From positions 1 to 6,867 of the forward strand of contig DAOPQD010000134.1 in the NCBI GenBank assembly GCA_035347995.1: a stretch of DNA of 6,867 nt, written 5' to 3'. This DNA comes from JAAZNO01 sp012798275. GTDB taxonomy: Bacteria > Chloroflexota > Anaerolineae > B4-G1 > SLSP01. The notes under the pieces are model-generated. The model had not been told where the DNA came from. It was given only the letters and a program-made list of their open reading frames with translations, and ran no database searches. This document shows positions 1-5,505 of the stretch, piece after piece. Position numbers and translations under genes: made by a program. Position 1 is the stretch's first letter. Every line of letters starts with the position of its first letter.

Positions 1-36
1 CCCCTCGCGCAGCGCAGGGGAGAAGGGGATAGGGGG
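1..36. repeat. G/C-rich hairpin and G-run element at the window edge
   Basis: Bases 1-5 (CCCCT) pair with 16-20 (AGGGG), and with C6 bulged the stem continues through 7-9 and 13-15 around a three-base loop. The 3' side runs into two more G-runs at 25-28 and 32-36. No T-tract follows, so it is not a standard intrinsic terminator. It looks like the end of an intergenic repeat of the kind scattered through GC-rich genomes. The left part is cut off by the window, so its full extent and family cannot be seen. Confidence 0.4.
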
Positions 37-59
37 CAAAAATTGATTCTCAACTTTCC

Positions 60-65
60 GAGGAG
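60..65 (+). promoter_or_regulatory. Ribosome binding site deciding a TTG start
   Basis: GAGGAG lies eight bases upstream of the TTG at 74. No ATG or GTG in this frame lies between it and the Walker A motif, so this site is what supports the TTG as the start codon. Confidence 0.7.
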
Positions 66-73
66 ACACGACA

Positions 74-607
74 TTGGGACGGACGCTTTTACTGACAGGA
101 CATCCCCAAAGTGGCAAGACCACAGTCATCCGCAAGCTCGTCACCGAATTGGGGACGCGCGCGGGCGGGTTTTACACCCAGGAAATCTTCGGGCCGGGGG
201 GACGCCAGGGCTTCGAGCTCTTCACCCTCGATGGGCAGCGGGTGACGCTCGCGCACAAAGACCTGCGCGGCCCCAAGGTTCCCCTGGTAGGACGGTATGG
301 CGTGGATGTGGAAGCGCTGGAAAAAGTGGGACTCCCGGCGCTACAGGCCGCCGCCGCAGCAGGGAAGATCGTCATCGTGGATGAGATTGGCAAGATGGAG
401 CTGCTCTCACCGCGCTTTCGGGACCTCGTGCTGCAATTGATCCTCGGACCGGCGACGGTCATCGGCACGATCCTCTCCAAGCCCCAGCCTCAGGCGGATA
501 TTTTCAAGGCACTGGCGCAGGTCACTGTGTGGGAAGTCAATCAGCGCAACCGCGAGCAGTTGCCGCGCATGGCGCTGGAGTGGCTCGCGGGACAGCGGAA
601 ATCCTGA
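74..607 (+). CDS. THEP1-type nucleoside-triphosphatase (NTPase, COG1618-like)
   Basis: This 177-residue protein matches the THEP1/NTPCR family of small P-loop NTPases in length and motifs. The Walker A motif is GHPQSGKTT at residues 9-17. The Walker B region is IVIVDEIGKMELLS, with the acidic pair D103/E104; DEIGKME is characteristic of this family. A GGFYTQEI segment follows the first helix, as in its relatives. Characterised members hydrolyse ATP, GTP and other NTPs slowly in the cytoplasm, and their physiological role is not settled; a nucleic-acid-related role has been proposed. The start is TTG, supported by GAGGAG eight bases upstream and by the Walker A motif beginning nine residues in. 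No terminator is visible before the next gene, but a promoter-like sequence follows the stop, so it is probably a separate transcription unit with possible read-through. Family assignment is firm; biological role is not. Confidence 0.9.
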   Translation: MGRTLLLTGHPQSGKTTVIRKLVTELGTRAGGFYTQEIFGPGGRQGFELFTLDGQRVTLAHKDLRGPKVPLVGRYGVDVEALEKVGLPALQAAAAAGKIVIVDEIGKMELLSPRFRDLVLQLILGPATVIGTILSKPQPQADIFKALAQVTVWEVNQRNREQLPRMALEWLAGQRKS

Positions 608-611
608 GCTG

Positions 612-641
612 TTGGTAATTTCGCCAAAGTCATGCTACAAT
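612..641 (+). promoter_or_regulatory. Probable sigma-70 promoter for the helical protein / SPFH unit
   Basis: TTGGTA (612-617) and TACAAT (636-641) are separated by 18 bases, and a TG at 633-634 gives an extended -10 (TGC-TACAAT). The -35 matches consensus at 4 of 6 positions and the -10 at 5 of 6. Transcription would start near 648, leaving a leader of roughly 95 bases before the ATG at 743. Prediction from sequence only. Confidence 0.5.
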
Positions 642-694
642 AGAAACGTTTGAGAGGATTTAGCGTATAGTTTGTAGTCCAAAGGCCATGCACC

Positions 695-706
695 AGGTTT
701 AAACCT
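695..706. promoter_or_regulatory. Perfect 12-bp palindrome in the leader (possible operator)
   Basis: AGGTTTAAACCT is a perfect 12-base palindrome about 50 bases downstream of the predicted transcription start and 36 bases before the start codon at 743. It could be a repressor site acting as a roadblock. It has no loop, so an RNA hairpin would be poor. Function is an inference. Confidence 0.3.
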
Positions 707-742
707 AACCGCCAATGTTTCGCAAATTCAAGGAGGGTCGGA

Positions 743-1288
743 ATGAGTCTACTCGATCGCATCAAGGAGAACATGTTCGGATTGGAGCGCGGCATCGCCG
801 ATGCGCTCCCCGGCTACAAGGGATACAAACAGAAGGAATTGCGCCGTGAAGCGGACAAACTTCTGCGCGAGACCCTCGCGGCGCGCCTGCGCACGGTGAA
901 AACCCAGCTGGATAACTTGCAGCAAGATTTAATTTCCAGCGGGAACTTCGATCTTCTCGACGAGACAGGCAGCGCCGTCACACAGCTGCAGACCTTCATT
1001 GACCGGCTGCGCACCGCCGCGTATGGCTACGGCGGTTTCTTTGACGCCGTGCGGGTGAAGGAAGACACGCTGGATCAGGTCTACGCTTTCGACGCCGCGC
1101 TTCTAGACTATGTAGATCGCATTGAAGGCGCCATCGGCCGCGCCCGCGAGGGGATCAACAGCGAAGATCTGCGGGCGCAGATTCTCCTGATCCGCGACCT
1201 GACCCGAGAAGCCAATATGACCTTCGATCAGCGCAAAGAGATCCTGACCGGCGGCCATGAGGTGGGAACACCCGCCCCTGAGGCATAA
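743..1288 (+). CDS. Small alpha-helical protein of unknown function, paired with the SPFH gene
   Basis: I do not recognise a named domain in this 181-residue protein. It is strongly charged and predicted by eye to be almost entirely helical. Residues about 25-95 are rich in Lys/Arg/Glu/Leu with heptad-like spacing (likely coiled coil), and there is a second helical half at about 110-170. An aromatic, Gly-rich break near residues 93-99 (AAYGYGGFF) separates the halves. There is no signal peptide or membrane segment, and the last ten residues look disordered. The ATG at 743 has an excellent ribosome site, AAGGAGG (730-736), six bases upstream. The SPFH gene starts 34 bases after the stop with no terminator between, so the two are almost certainly co-transcribed and may act together. 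A partner or adaptor role at the membrane is inferred from this pairing alone. Confidence 0.8.
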   Translation: MSLLDRIKENMFGLERGIADALPGYKGYKQKELRREADKLLRETLAARLRTVKTQLDNLQQDLISSGNFDLLDETGSAVTQLQTFIDRLRTAAYGYGGFFDAVRVKEDTLDQVYAFDAALLDYVDRIEGAIGRAREGINSEDLRAQILLIRDLTREANMTFDQRKEILTGGHEVGTPAPEA

Positions 1289-1321
1289 CCAGCATTTTCG
1301 AAAAAACAGAGGAGGACATAA

Positions 1322-2365
1322 ATGGCACGCATTTTTGACATTATCGAGTATGTGGATGAGGGGCGTCAGGAAATCGTGAATCGGGTGCCCGAGCGCGGGT
1401 CCGGAGATTTCCGCATTGGCAGTCAGCTCATCGTGCGCGAGTCCCAGGCCGCGGTGTTCTACCGCGACGGCAAGGCACTGGACACTTTCGGGCCAGGGCG
1501 GCACACGCTGACCACTGCCAACATCCCCTACCTGGTAGATCTGATCGGGAAGGCCTTCTCCTCCCAGACGCCGTTCAAGGCAGAAGTGTACTTCGTCACG
1601 CTGCGCGAACTGACAGACATGAAATGGGGCACTCCCAATCCCATCACCATCCCCGACCCCATCCTGGGAATGGCGCGGGTGACCAGCTACGGCACTTATG
1701 CCATGCAGGTTGCCGATCCGCAGCTCTTTGTCGCCAAGATCGTGGGCACGCAAGGGTTGTTCAACACGCGCGATATCGAAGGCTTCTTCCGCAGTATCAT
1801 CCTCACCAAGATGACCGATCTCATCGGCGAGATGAAGAAATCCGTCATCCAGATGGCGGCTTTCGTGGAGGAGCTGGCGGCCGGCGTGCGCGCCAAAGCC
1901 GCAGAGGAATTCGCCGCGCGCGGGGTGACGCTGACCTCCTTCTACATCGAGTCCATTGCCCCGACCGAGGAGACCGCCAAGGCGATTGACGCGCGCGCCT
2001 CCATGGGCGCGATCGGCGACATGGGCGCCTACATGCAGTATCAGGCCGCGCAGGCCCTGCGGGAAACGGCGCAGAAGCCCGGCGGCGGCACGGCAGCCAC
2101 CGGCGTAGAATTGGGCGCGGGGCTGGGCCTTGGCGCCGCTATGGCCCAGATGGTAACGCAGGCAGCCCGTCCGCCCGCAACAGGCGCTCCCGCCGCAGGG
2201 GGGACGCCGGCAGTGTCAGCGAATCCCACCACTCCCGCCGAGGTGCAGGCCCTGTTGGATAGCCTGGATCTGCGCCTGGCAAACGGCGAGCTCAGCGAGG
2301 CAGTCTATCAACGCCTCCATGACAAGTGGGAACAACGCCTGCAGGACATGTTGAAGACGCCATAA
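1322..2365 (+). CDS. SPFH/Band-7 domain protein (YdjI / virion-core-protein-like) with SHOCT-like C-terminus
   Basis: The first ~235 residues of this 347-residue protein resemble the Band_7_1/YdjI branch of the SPFH family (stomatin, prohibitin, flotillin). Supporting features are an N-terminal strand segment with FGPGRHTL near residue 60, a DMKWGTPNPI stretch near residue 100, and the later helix pair leading to GVTLTSFYIESIAPTEE. Residues about 250-300 are a low-complexity Ala/Gly/Pro/Thr linker. Residues 301-347 form a short helical hairpin with LANGELSEAVYQRL, the hallmark of SHOCT-type domains; other YdjI-like proteins often carry a zinc ribbon there instead. No transmembrane helix is visible, so membrane contact would be peripheral. 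SPFH proteins build ring- or cage-like scaffolds; B. subtilis YdjI is linked with the PspA-type protein YdjF in envelope stress. The ATG follows GAGGAGG (1310-1316) at good spacing. Domain assignment is firm; function is inferred. Confidence 0.88.
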   Translation: MARIFDIIEYVDEGRQEIVNRVPERGSGDFRIGSQLIVRESQAAVFYRDGKALDTFGPGRHTLTTANIPYLVDLIGKAFSSQTPFKAEVYFVTLRELTDMKWGTPNPITIPDPILGMARVTSYGTYAMQVADPQLFVAKIVGTQGLFNTRDIEGFFRSIILTKMTDLIGEMKKSVIQMAAFVEELAAGVRAKAAEEFAARGVTLTSFYIESIAPTEETAKAIDARASMGAIGDMGAYMQYQAAQALRETAQKPGGGTAATGVELGAGLGLGAAMAQMVTQAARPPATGAPAAGGTPAVSANPTTPAEVQALLDSLDLRLANGELSEAVYQRLHDKWEQRLQDMLKTP

Positions 2366-2387
2366 GGCGCACGCTCGACCTCTCTTA

Positions 2388-2420
2388 CCGCCCGGCAGCG
2401 ACCTGTCGGGCGGTTTTGTT
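2388..2420 (+). terminator. Intrinsic terminator after the SPFH gene
   Basis: Bases 2388-2398 pair with 2403-2413 in an 11-bp GC-rich stem (one G-U pair) closed by a CGAC tetraloop and followed by TTTTGTT. It starts 23 bases after the stop codon and separates the SPFH unit from the msr operon. Confidence 0.9.
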
Positions 2421-2469
2421 TGGCGTGCAAGGTGCTTACGTCATGAATCGCTCACAAACTGACCCGGCG

Positions 2470-2492
2470 AGGCTTTTTTTACAGCAAAGCCT
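2470..2492. promoter_or_regulatory. 7-bp inverted repeat abutting the msrA -35 box
   Basis: AGGCTTT (2470-2476) and AAAGCCT (2486-2492) are perfect inverted copies around a nine-base centre. The right arm overlaps the first base of the -35 hexamer, a position typical of repressor or activator binding. It could also be a chance product of the A/T-rich stretch. No regulator gene of an obvious matching family is nearby. Confidence 0.35.
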
Positions 2493-2519
2493 TGACTTTA
2501 GCGTCGAAAGAGATATAAT
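2492..2519 (+). promoter_or_regulatory. Strong sigma-70 promoter for msrA-msrB
   Basis: TTGACT (2492-2497) and a perfect TATAAT (2514-2519) are separated by 16 bases. Transcription should start near 2526, giving a leader of about 65 bases before the msrA ATG. It lies in a local A/T-rich patch just after the preceding terminator. Confidence 0.82.
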
Positions 2520-2550
2520 AAAGATGGTTATATAGCAAATTAAACACTGC

Positions 2551-2571
2551 CTGCCGGGATCGGACCGGCAG
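2551..2571 (+). promoter_or_regulatory. Hairpin in the msrA 5' leader
   Basis: CTGCCGG (2551-2557) pairs perfectly with CCGGCAG (2565-2571) around a seven-base loop, ending six bases before the AAAGGA ribosome site (2578-2583). It has no T-tract, so it is not a terminator. It could stabilise the messenger or influence translation of msrA. The structure is visible; a regulatory role is inference. Confidence 0.45.
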
Positions 2572-2591
2572 CGAGAGAAAGGAAACTCGCG

Positions 2592-3137
2592 ATGAATTCT
2601 GAAAGCGCCCTGGAACAGGCGACCCTCGGCGGAGGCTGCTTCTGGTGTCTCGAAGCCGTATACGAGAACGTGCGCGGCGTCCAAAAGGTGGTGTCCGGCT
2701 ATGCAGGGGGACATCGGCCCAACCCCACCTACGAACAGGTCTGTACGGGCATGACCGGTCATGCCGAAGTGGTGCAATTGACCTATGATCCGGCTGTCGT
2801 GAGCTATCGGGAGCTGCTGGAGATCTTCTTTGAGATCCACGACCCGACAACGCTGAATCGGCAAGGGGCCGACGTAGGAAGCCAATATCGCTCGGTGATC
2901 TTCTATCACCATGAGGAGCAGCGGCTCGCGGCAGAGGCCATGATCGCCGAGCTGGAGGCTGCCGGCCGTTGGCCAACGCCCATTGTGACGCAAGTCGTGC
3001 CCTTTGAGGCCTTCTATCCAGCGGAAGCCTATCATCAGCAGTATTTCCGCAAAAATCCCGCGCAGCCCTACTGCCGCGCCGTTGTAGCGCCCAAGGTGAC
3101 CAAGCTGCAGGCGCATTTCCCGGCGTTCCTGCGGTGA
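2592..3137 (+). CDS. msrA: Peptide-methionine (S)-S-oxide reductase MsrA
   Basis: MsrA reduces the S epimer of methionine sulfoxide in proteins or as free amino acid, using thioredoxin as usual reductant, in the cytoplasm. The 181-residue length fits a single-domain MsrA. The catalytic motif is GGCFWC at residues 14-19, with C16 the nucleophile. YEQVCTGMTGHAEVVQ follows near residues 47-62 with the conserved Glu of GHAE, then DPTTLNRQGADVGSQYRS. C161 in QPYCRAVVAPKV is at the position of the resolving cysteine in QPYC-type MsrAs; C51 is a third cysteine. No signal peptide is seen. The start is ATG with AAAGGA at 2578-2583. The gene follows a near-consensus promoter and a leader hairpin, and msrB begins 14 bases after its stop, so the two form an operon repairing both sulfoxide epimers. 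Confidence 0.97.
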   Translation: MNSESALEQATLGGGCFWCLEAVYENVRGVQKVVSGYAGGHRPNPTYEQVCTGMTGHAEVVQLTYDPAVVSYRELLEIFFEIHDPTTLNRQGADVGSQYRSVIFYHHEEQRLAAEAMIAELEAAGRWPTPIVTQVVPFEAFYPAEAYHQQYFRKNPAQPYCRAVVAPKVTKLQAHFPAFLR

Positions 3138-3139
3138 AC

Positions 3140-3145
3140 GAGGAG
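3140..3145 (+). promoter_or_regulatory. Ribosome binding site deciding the msrB start
   Basis: GAGGAG sits six bases before the ATG at 3152. The in-frame GTG at 3134, which overlaps the msrA stop, has no comparable site upstream, so ATG 3152 is preferred. Confidence 0.7.
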
Positions 3146-3151
3146 CCTGAA

Positions 3152-3571
3152 ATGGACGAAAAGATCAAACTCACCGAGACGGAATGGCGCGTCAGGCTGA
3201 CGCCAGAGCAATACCGGATTCTGCGCGAAAAGGGGACGGAACGCGCTTTCACCGGCAAATATGAAAGTTTTTTCGAGCCGGGGCTGTATCGCTGCGCCGC
3301 TTGCGGGCAACCGTTGTTCGAGTCCGCGACGAAATATCATTCCGGCAGTGGGTGGCCCAGCTTTTACGCTCCCATCGAGCCTGACGCGGTTGAAGAACAT
3401 GGGGATCACAGCGCTTTCATGGTACGGACGGAAATCACCTGCAGCCGTTGTGGCTCGCACCTGGGGCACGTGTTCGAGGATGGGCCGCAGCCAACGGGGT
3501 TGCGATATTGCATCAACTCGGCGGCGCTGACATTCGAGAGCACACCTGAGAGACAGAAGCCGGATTCCTGA
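3152..3571 (+). CDS. msrB: Peptide-methionine (R)-S-oxide reductase MsrB, lacking the usual resolving Cys
   Basis: MsrB reduces the R epimer of protein-bound methionine sulfoxide and complements MsrA encoded just upstream. From the ATG at 3152 the protein has 139 residues, normal for a single-domain MsrB. Two CxxC pairs, C48/C51 and C97/C100, form the structural zinc site. HSGSGWPSFYAPI (63-75), SHLGHVFEDGPQPTGLRYCINSAAL (102-126) and the catalytic C120 in RYCIN are all present. In E. coli-type MsrBs the recycling cysteine lies in SGCGWPSF; here that position is S66, so this is a one-Cys enzyme that would be regenerated directly or through another thiol. This is a known variation. An alternative GTG start at 3134 would add six residues. 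The gene is co-transcribed with msrA and ends 40 bases before a strong terminator. Confidence 0.97.
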   Translation: MDEKIKLTETEWRVRLTPEQYRILREKGTERAFTGKYESFFEPGLYRCAACGQPLFESATKYHSGSGWPSFYAPIEPDAVEEHGDHSAFMVRTEITCSRCGSHLGHVFEDGPQPTGLRYCINSAALTFESTPERQKPDS

Positions 3572-3611
3572 AGCAGACAGGATTCCCGCCGTTCTGAGTC
3601 ACACACGGGAT

Positions 3612-3656
3612 ACGGGATTTTGCACGCCGACACTGGCGCGTAAAATCCCGTTTTTT
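3612..3656 (+). terminator. Long-stem intrinsic terminator after msrB
   Basis: Bases 3612-3628 pair with 3635-3651 in a 17-bp stem with one G-T(U) pair and one A-C mismatch; the outer ten pairs (ACGGGATTTT with AAAATCCCGT) are perfect. The loop is GACACT, and a T-run to 3656 completes it. The heptamer ACGGGAT occurs twice in tandem (3605-3611 and 3612-3618), so the left arm can pair in two registers. Confidence 0.9.
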
Positions 3657-3691
3657 CTTGCCCTCTCCGACGCCCGGCTTCCTCAATGCCT

Positions 3692-3719
3692 TTGACTTAA
3701 CCGCTAATCTGCATATACT
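3692..3719 (+). promoter_or_regulatory. Sigma-70 promoter for the two-component pair
   Basis: TTGACT (3692-3697) and TATACT (3714-3719) are separated by 16 bases. The start of transcription would be near 3726, leaving a leader of about 125 bases before the kinase ATG at 3852. The -35 hexamer and spacer length are identical to the msrA promoter. Nothing else is recognisable in the leader. Confidence 0.7.
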
Positions 3720-3841
3720 GTATTGCAGCCAGGAAATCACACCACGAACACTCAATAGGTCAGACACAACATGGGCTAGTTCAAGCAGGGGACACTACGC
3801 CTCAGGGCCTTTTCTGTCGGAATGGAGATACAGCACGTGAC

Positions 3842-3846
3842 AGGAA
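3842..3846 (+). promoter_or_regulatory. Ribosome binding site deciding the kinase start
   Basis: AGGAA precedes the ATG at 3852 by five bases. Competing in-frame starts are ATG 3822 (no good site upstream) and GTG 3837 (GGAG at 3824-3827, nine bases away). The choice affects at most ten residues. Confidence 0.5.
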
Positions 3847-3851
3847 ATTCT

Positions 3852-5492
3852 ATGGGGCAGAGCGAAACATCGGGCGACAGCGAGGCGCGCTACGGCGCAC
3901 CCAACGCGGGAGATCATGTCCCGCCGCCGGCGACGTCCGCTATCGGCATCATGCACATCAACACCCAACACCGCATCAGCTACATCAGCCCCAGCGCCGC
4001 ACCAATCCTGGAATTAGAGGCAAGCCTGTTAGCCTCCTGGCTGGGATATCCCATCACGCAATTGGAGCTGGCCCAAGACCCCCAGGCGCAGCCGATTTTG
4101 GCCAAGATTCTCTCCGGTAAGGCGCTGACCGGCGAACAGGTACGCTGGAAACATCCCCTGGGCCACACGATGTACCTGGAAGTTCACAGCGCTCCGCTAT
4201 GGGCAGCCTCCGGCGCATGGGAAGGCGCCGTGATCATTTTCCAAAACGTCACGACCCGGGAGCTGGCCCTTCGAGCGCAGCGGCAGATGGTAGCAGCGTT
4301 GGAACGTCGCACCGCGCAGCTGGAAACGGCGGCGCAGATCGCCCAGGCCGCCAGTAGTATCCTCAACGTGGATCAACTGATCAATGAGAGCGTCCATCTG
4401 CTTCGCGATCGTTTTGGACTGTACTACGTGGGGCTCTTCGAGGTTGATCCTACCGGCAAATGGGCCGTCTTGCGCGCGGGGACGGGGGTGGCCGGGCAAC
4501 ATCTGCTCGCGGAGGGGCATCGGCTGCCGCTTGACGAGAGCTCCATGACGGGCTGGTGCATCACGCATCGCCGCGCGCGCCTGGCGCCAGACGTCAGCCA
4601 GGATGCGGTCTACTGCCTCAATCCCTGGCTGCCAGAGACCCGCTCCGAGCTGGCCTTGCCGCTTACCAGTCGCGGGGAAGTCATCGGCGCGCTGAGCATC
4701 CAATCGGCGCAGGAGGCGGCGCTCAACGGAGCGGACACGATGGTGTTCCAGCTGCTGGCGGATCAACTGGCGACCGCCATCGCCAATGCCCGGCTCTACA
4801 AGCAGGCCCGCGAGGATGCCCTGACCAAATCCATGCTGCTGGAAGAAATCAACCATCGCGTCAAAAACAACCTCGCCGCCATCATGGGAATCCTCACGTT
4901 GGAAATGAAGCGCGCCTTCGAGGGGCCCCAGGACTATTACGCGACCCTGCAGGACATCTACAACCGAATTCAGAGCATCACCACCGTCCACAGCCTGCTG
5001 GCCGAGACCCAATGGATGCCGCTCTCCCTGGTGCGGCTGGTGGAGGAAATCATCCATGTTGTGCTGGGCGCCTCACCCCTACACCAGCAGGTCAAAGTGC
5101 AGGTGCGCTCTGAAGCCACACCTCCCGACGCCGAAACGCTCTTCATCTCCCCGCAACAGGCCACGGGACTGGCGATTATTATCAACGAACTGACCACGAA
5201 CAGCATCAAACACGCCTTCGCCGCGCAGGAGGAAGGACGCATCACGGTGCACATCCGCAGCAAGAAACAAAACGGCAGCCGGCAGGTGCGCCTGGAATAT
5301 CGCGACACTGGCCCCGGCTGGCCCGCAGACGTGCTCAACGGCACACGCTCCAGCATCGGCCTGCGCTTGATTCGCATGACGGTCATCAGCCCTTTACGGG
5401 GACAAGTGGAGCTGTACAATGATTCAGGCGCAGCAGCTGCCATCACCTTCGAGCTCCTGCCGGCAGCAGAAAAAGCGCCGTTGTCCAGATAA
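3852..5492 (+). CDS. PAS-GAF sensor histidine kinase, HisKA_2 type
   Basis: Numbered from ATG 3852, the protein has 546 residues: a polar tail (1-25), a PAS domain (about 28-132, ending IIFQNVTTREL), a coiled-coil linker (133-172), a GAF domain (about 174-315), a HisKA_2 dimerisation domain and an HATPase_c domain. The H-box is EEINHRVKNNLAAIMGIL with phospho-acceptor H335. The N-box is NELTTNSIKHAF (N445), the G1 box DTGPGWP (D485), and SIGLRLI forms the G2 region. All catalytic elements look intact. No signal peptide or membrane helix is present, so it senses a cytoplasmic signal. The only two cysteines, C236 and C255, both fall in the GAF domain. HisKA_2 kinases such as PdtaS typically pair with ANTAR-type regulators. 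The receiver-domain gene follows after 13 bases, so it is the obvious phosphotransfer partner. The ligand is unknown. An alternative start at 3822 adds ten residues. Confidence 0.93.
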   Translation: MGQSETSGDSEARYGAPNAGDHVPPPATSAIGIMHINTQHRISYISPSAAPILELEASLLASWLGYPITQLELAQDPQAQPILAKILSGKALTGEQVRWKHPLGHTMYLEVHSAPLWAASGAWEGAVIIFQNVTTRELALRAQRQMVAALERRTAQLETAAQIAQAASSILNVDQLINESVHLLRDRFGLYYVGLFEVDPTGKWAVLRAGTGVAGQHLLAEGHRLPLDESSMTGWCITHRRARLAPDVSQDAVYCLNPWLPETRSELALPLTSRGEVIGALSIQSAQEAALNGADTMVFQLLADQLATAIANARLYKQAREDALTKSMLLEEINHRVKNNLAAIMGILTLEMKRAFEGPQDYYATLQDIYNRIQSITTVHSLLAETQWMPLSLVRLVEEIIHVVLGASPLHQQVKVQVRSEATPPDAETLFISPQQATGLAIIINELTTNSIKHAFAAQEEGRITVHIRSKKQNGSRQVRLEYRDTGPGWPADVLNGTRSSIGLRLIRMTVISPLRGQVELYNDSGAAAAITFELLPAAEKAPLSR

Positions 5493-5505
5493 GAGGAGTT
5501 CCCGT

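Noticed and set aside
43..384. Open frame of 113 codons overlapping the NTPase gene
   Set aside because: It runs out of frame through the Walker A and B region of a clear NTPase and has an Arg/Pro/Gly-rich composition typical of a GC-rich shadow frame.
1103..1753. 216-codon open frame on the minus strand
   Set aside because: It spans two well-supported + strand genes and the gap between them, with no recognisable domain.
2326..2535. 69-codon open frame between the SPFH gene and msrA
   Set aside because: It runs through the intrinsic terminator and the msr promoter and lacks a ribosome site.
2436..3258. Two long minus-strand open frames opposite msrA
   Set aside because: They lie antisense to msrA and across its promoter and leader; compositions are shadow-like with no domain.
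3658..3840. 60-codon open frame upstream of the kinase
   Set aside because: It covers the promoter and leader, has no ribosome site and no recognisable sequence.
4197..5057. 286-codon minus-strand open frame opposite the kinase
   Set aside because: Fully antisense to the GAF and HisKA_2 coding sequence; high GC leaves long open antisense frames by chance.
5457..5466. CTGCCGGCAG palindrome near the end of the kinase gene
   Set aside because: Loop-less 10-bp palindrome inside coding sequence, easily explained by GC-rich codons.
5419..5505. Upstream extension of the REC-pseudokinase frame into the kinase gene
   Set aside because: The frame is open by 29 codons upstream, but AGGAG seven bases before ATG 5506 and the receiver domain beginning just after it fix the start at 5506.
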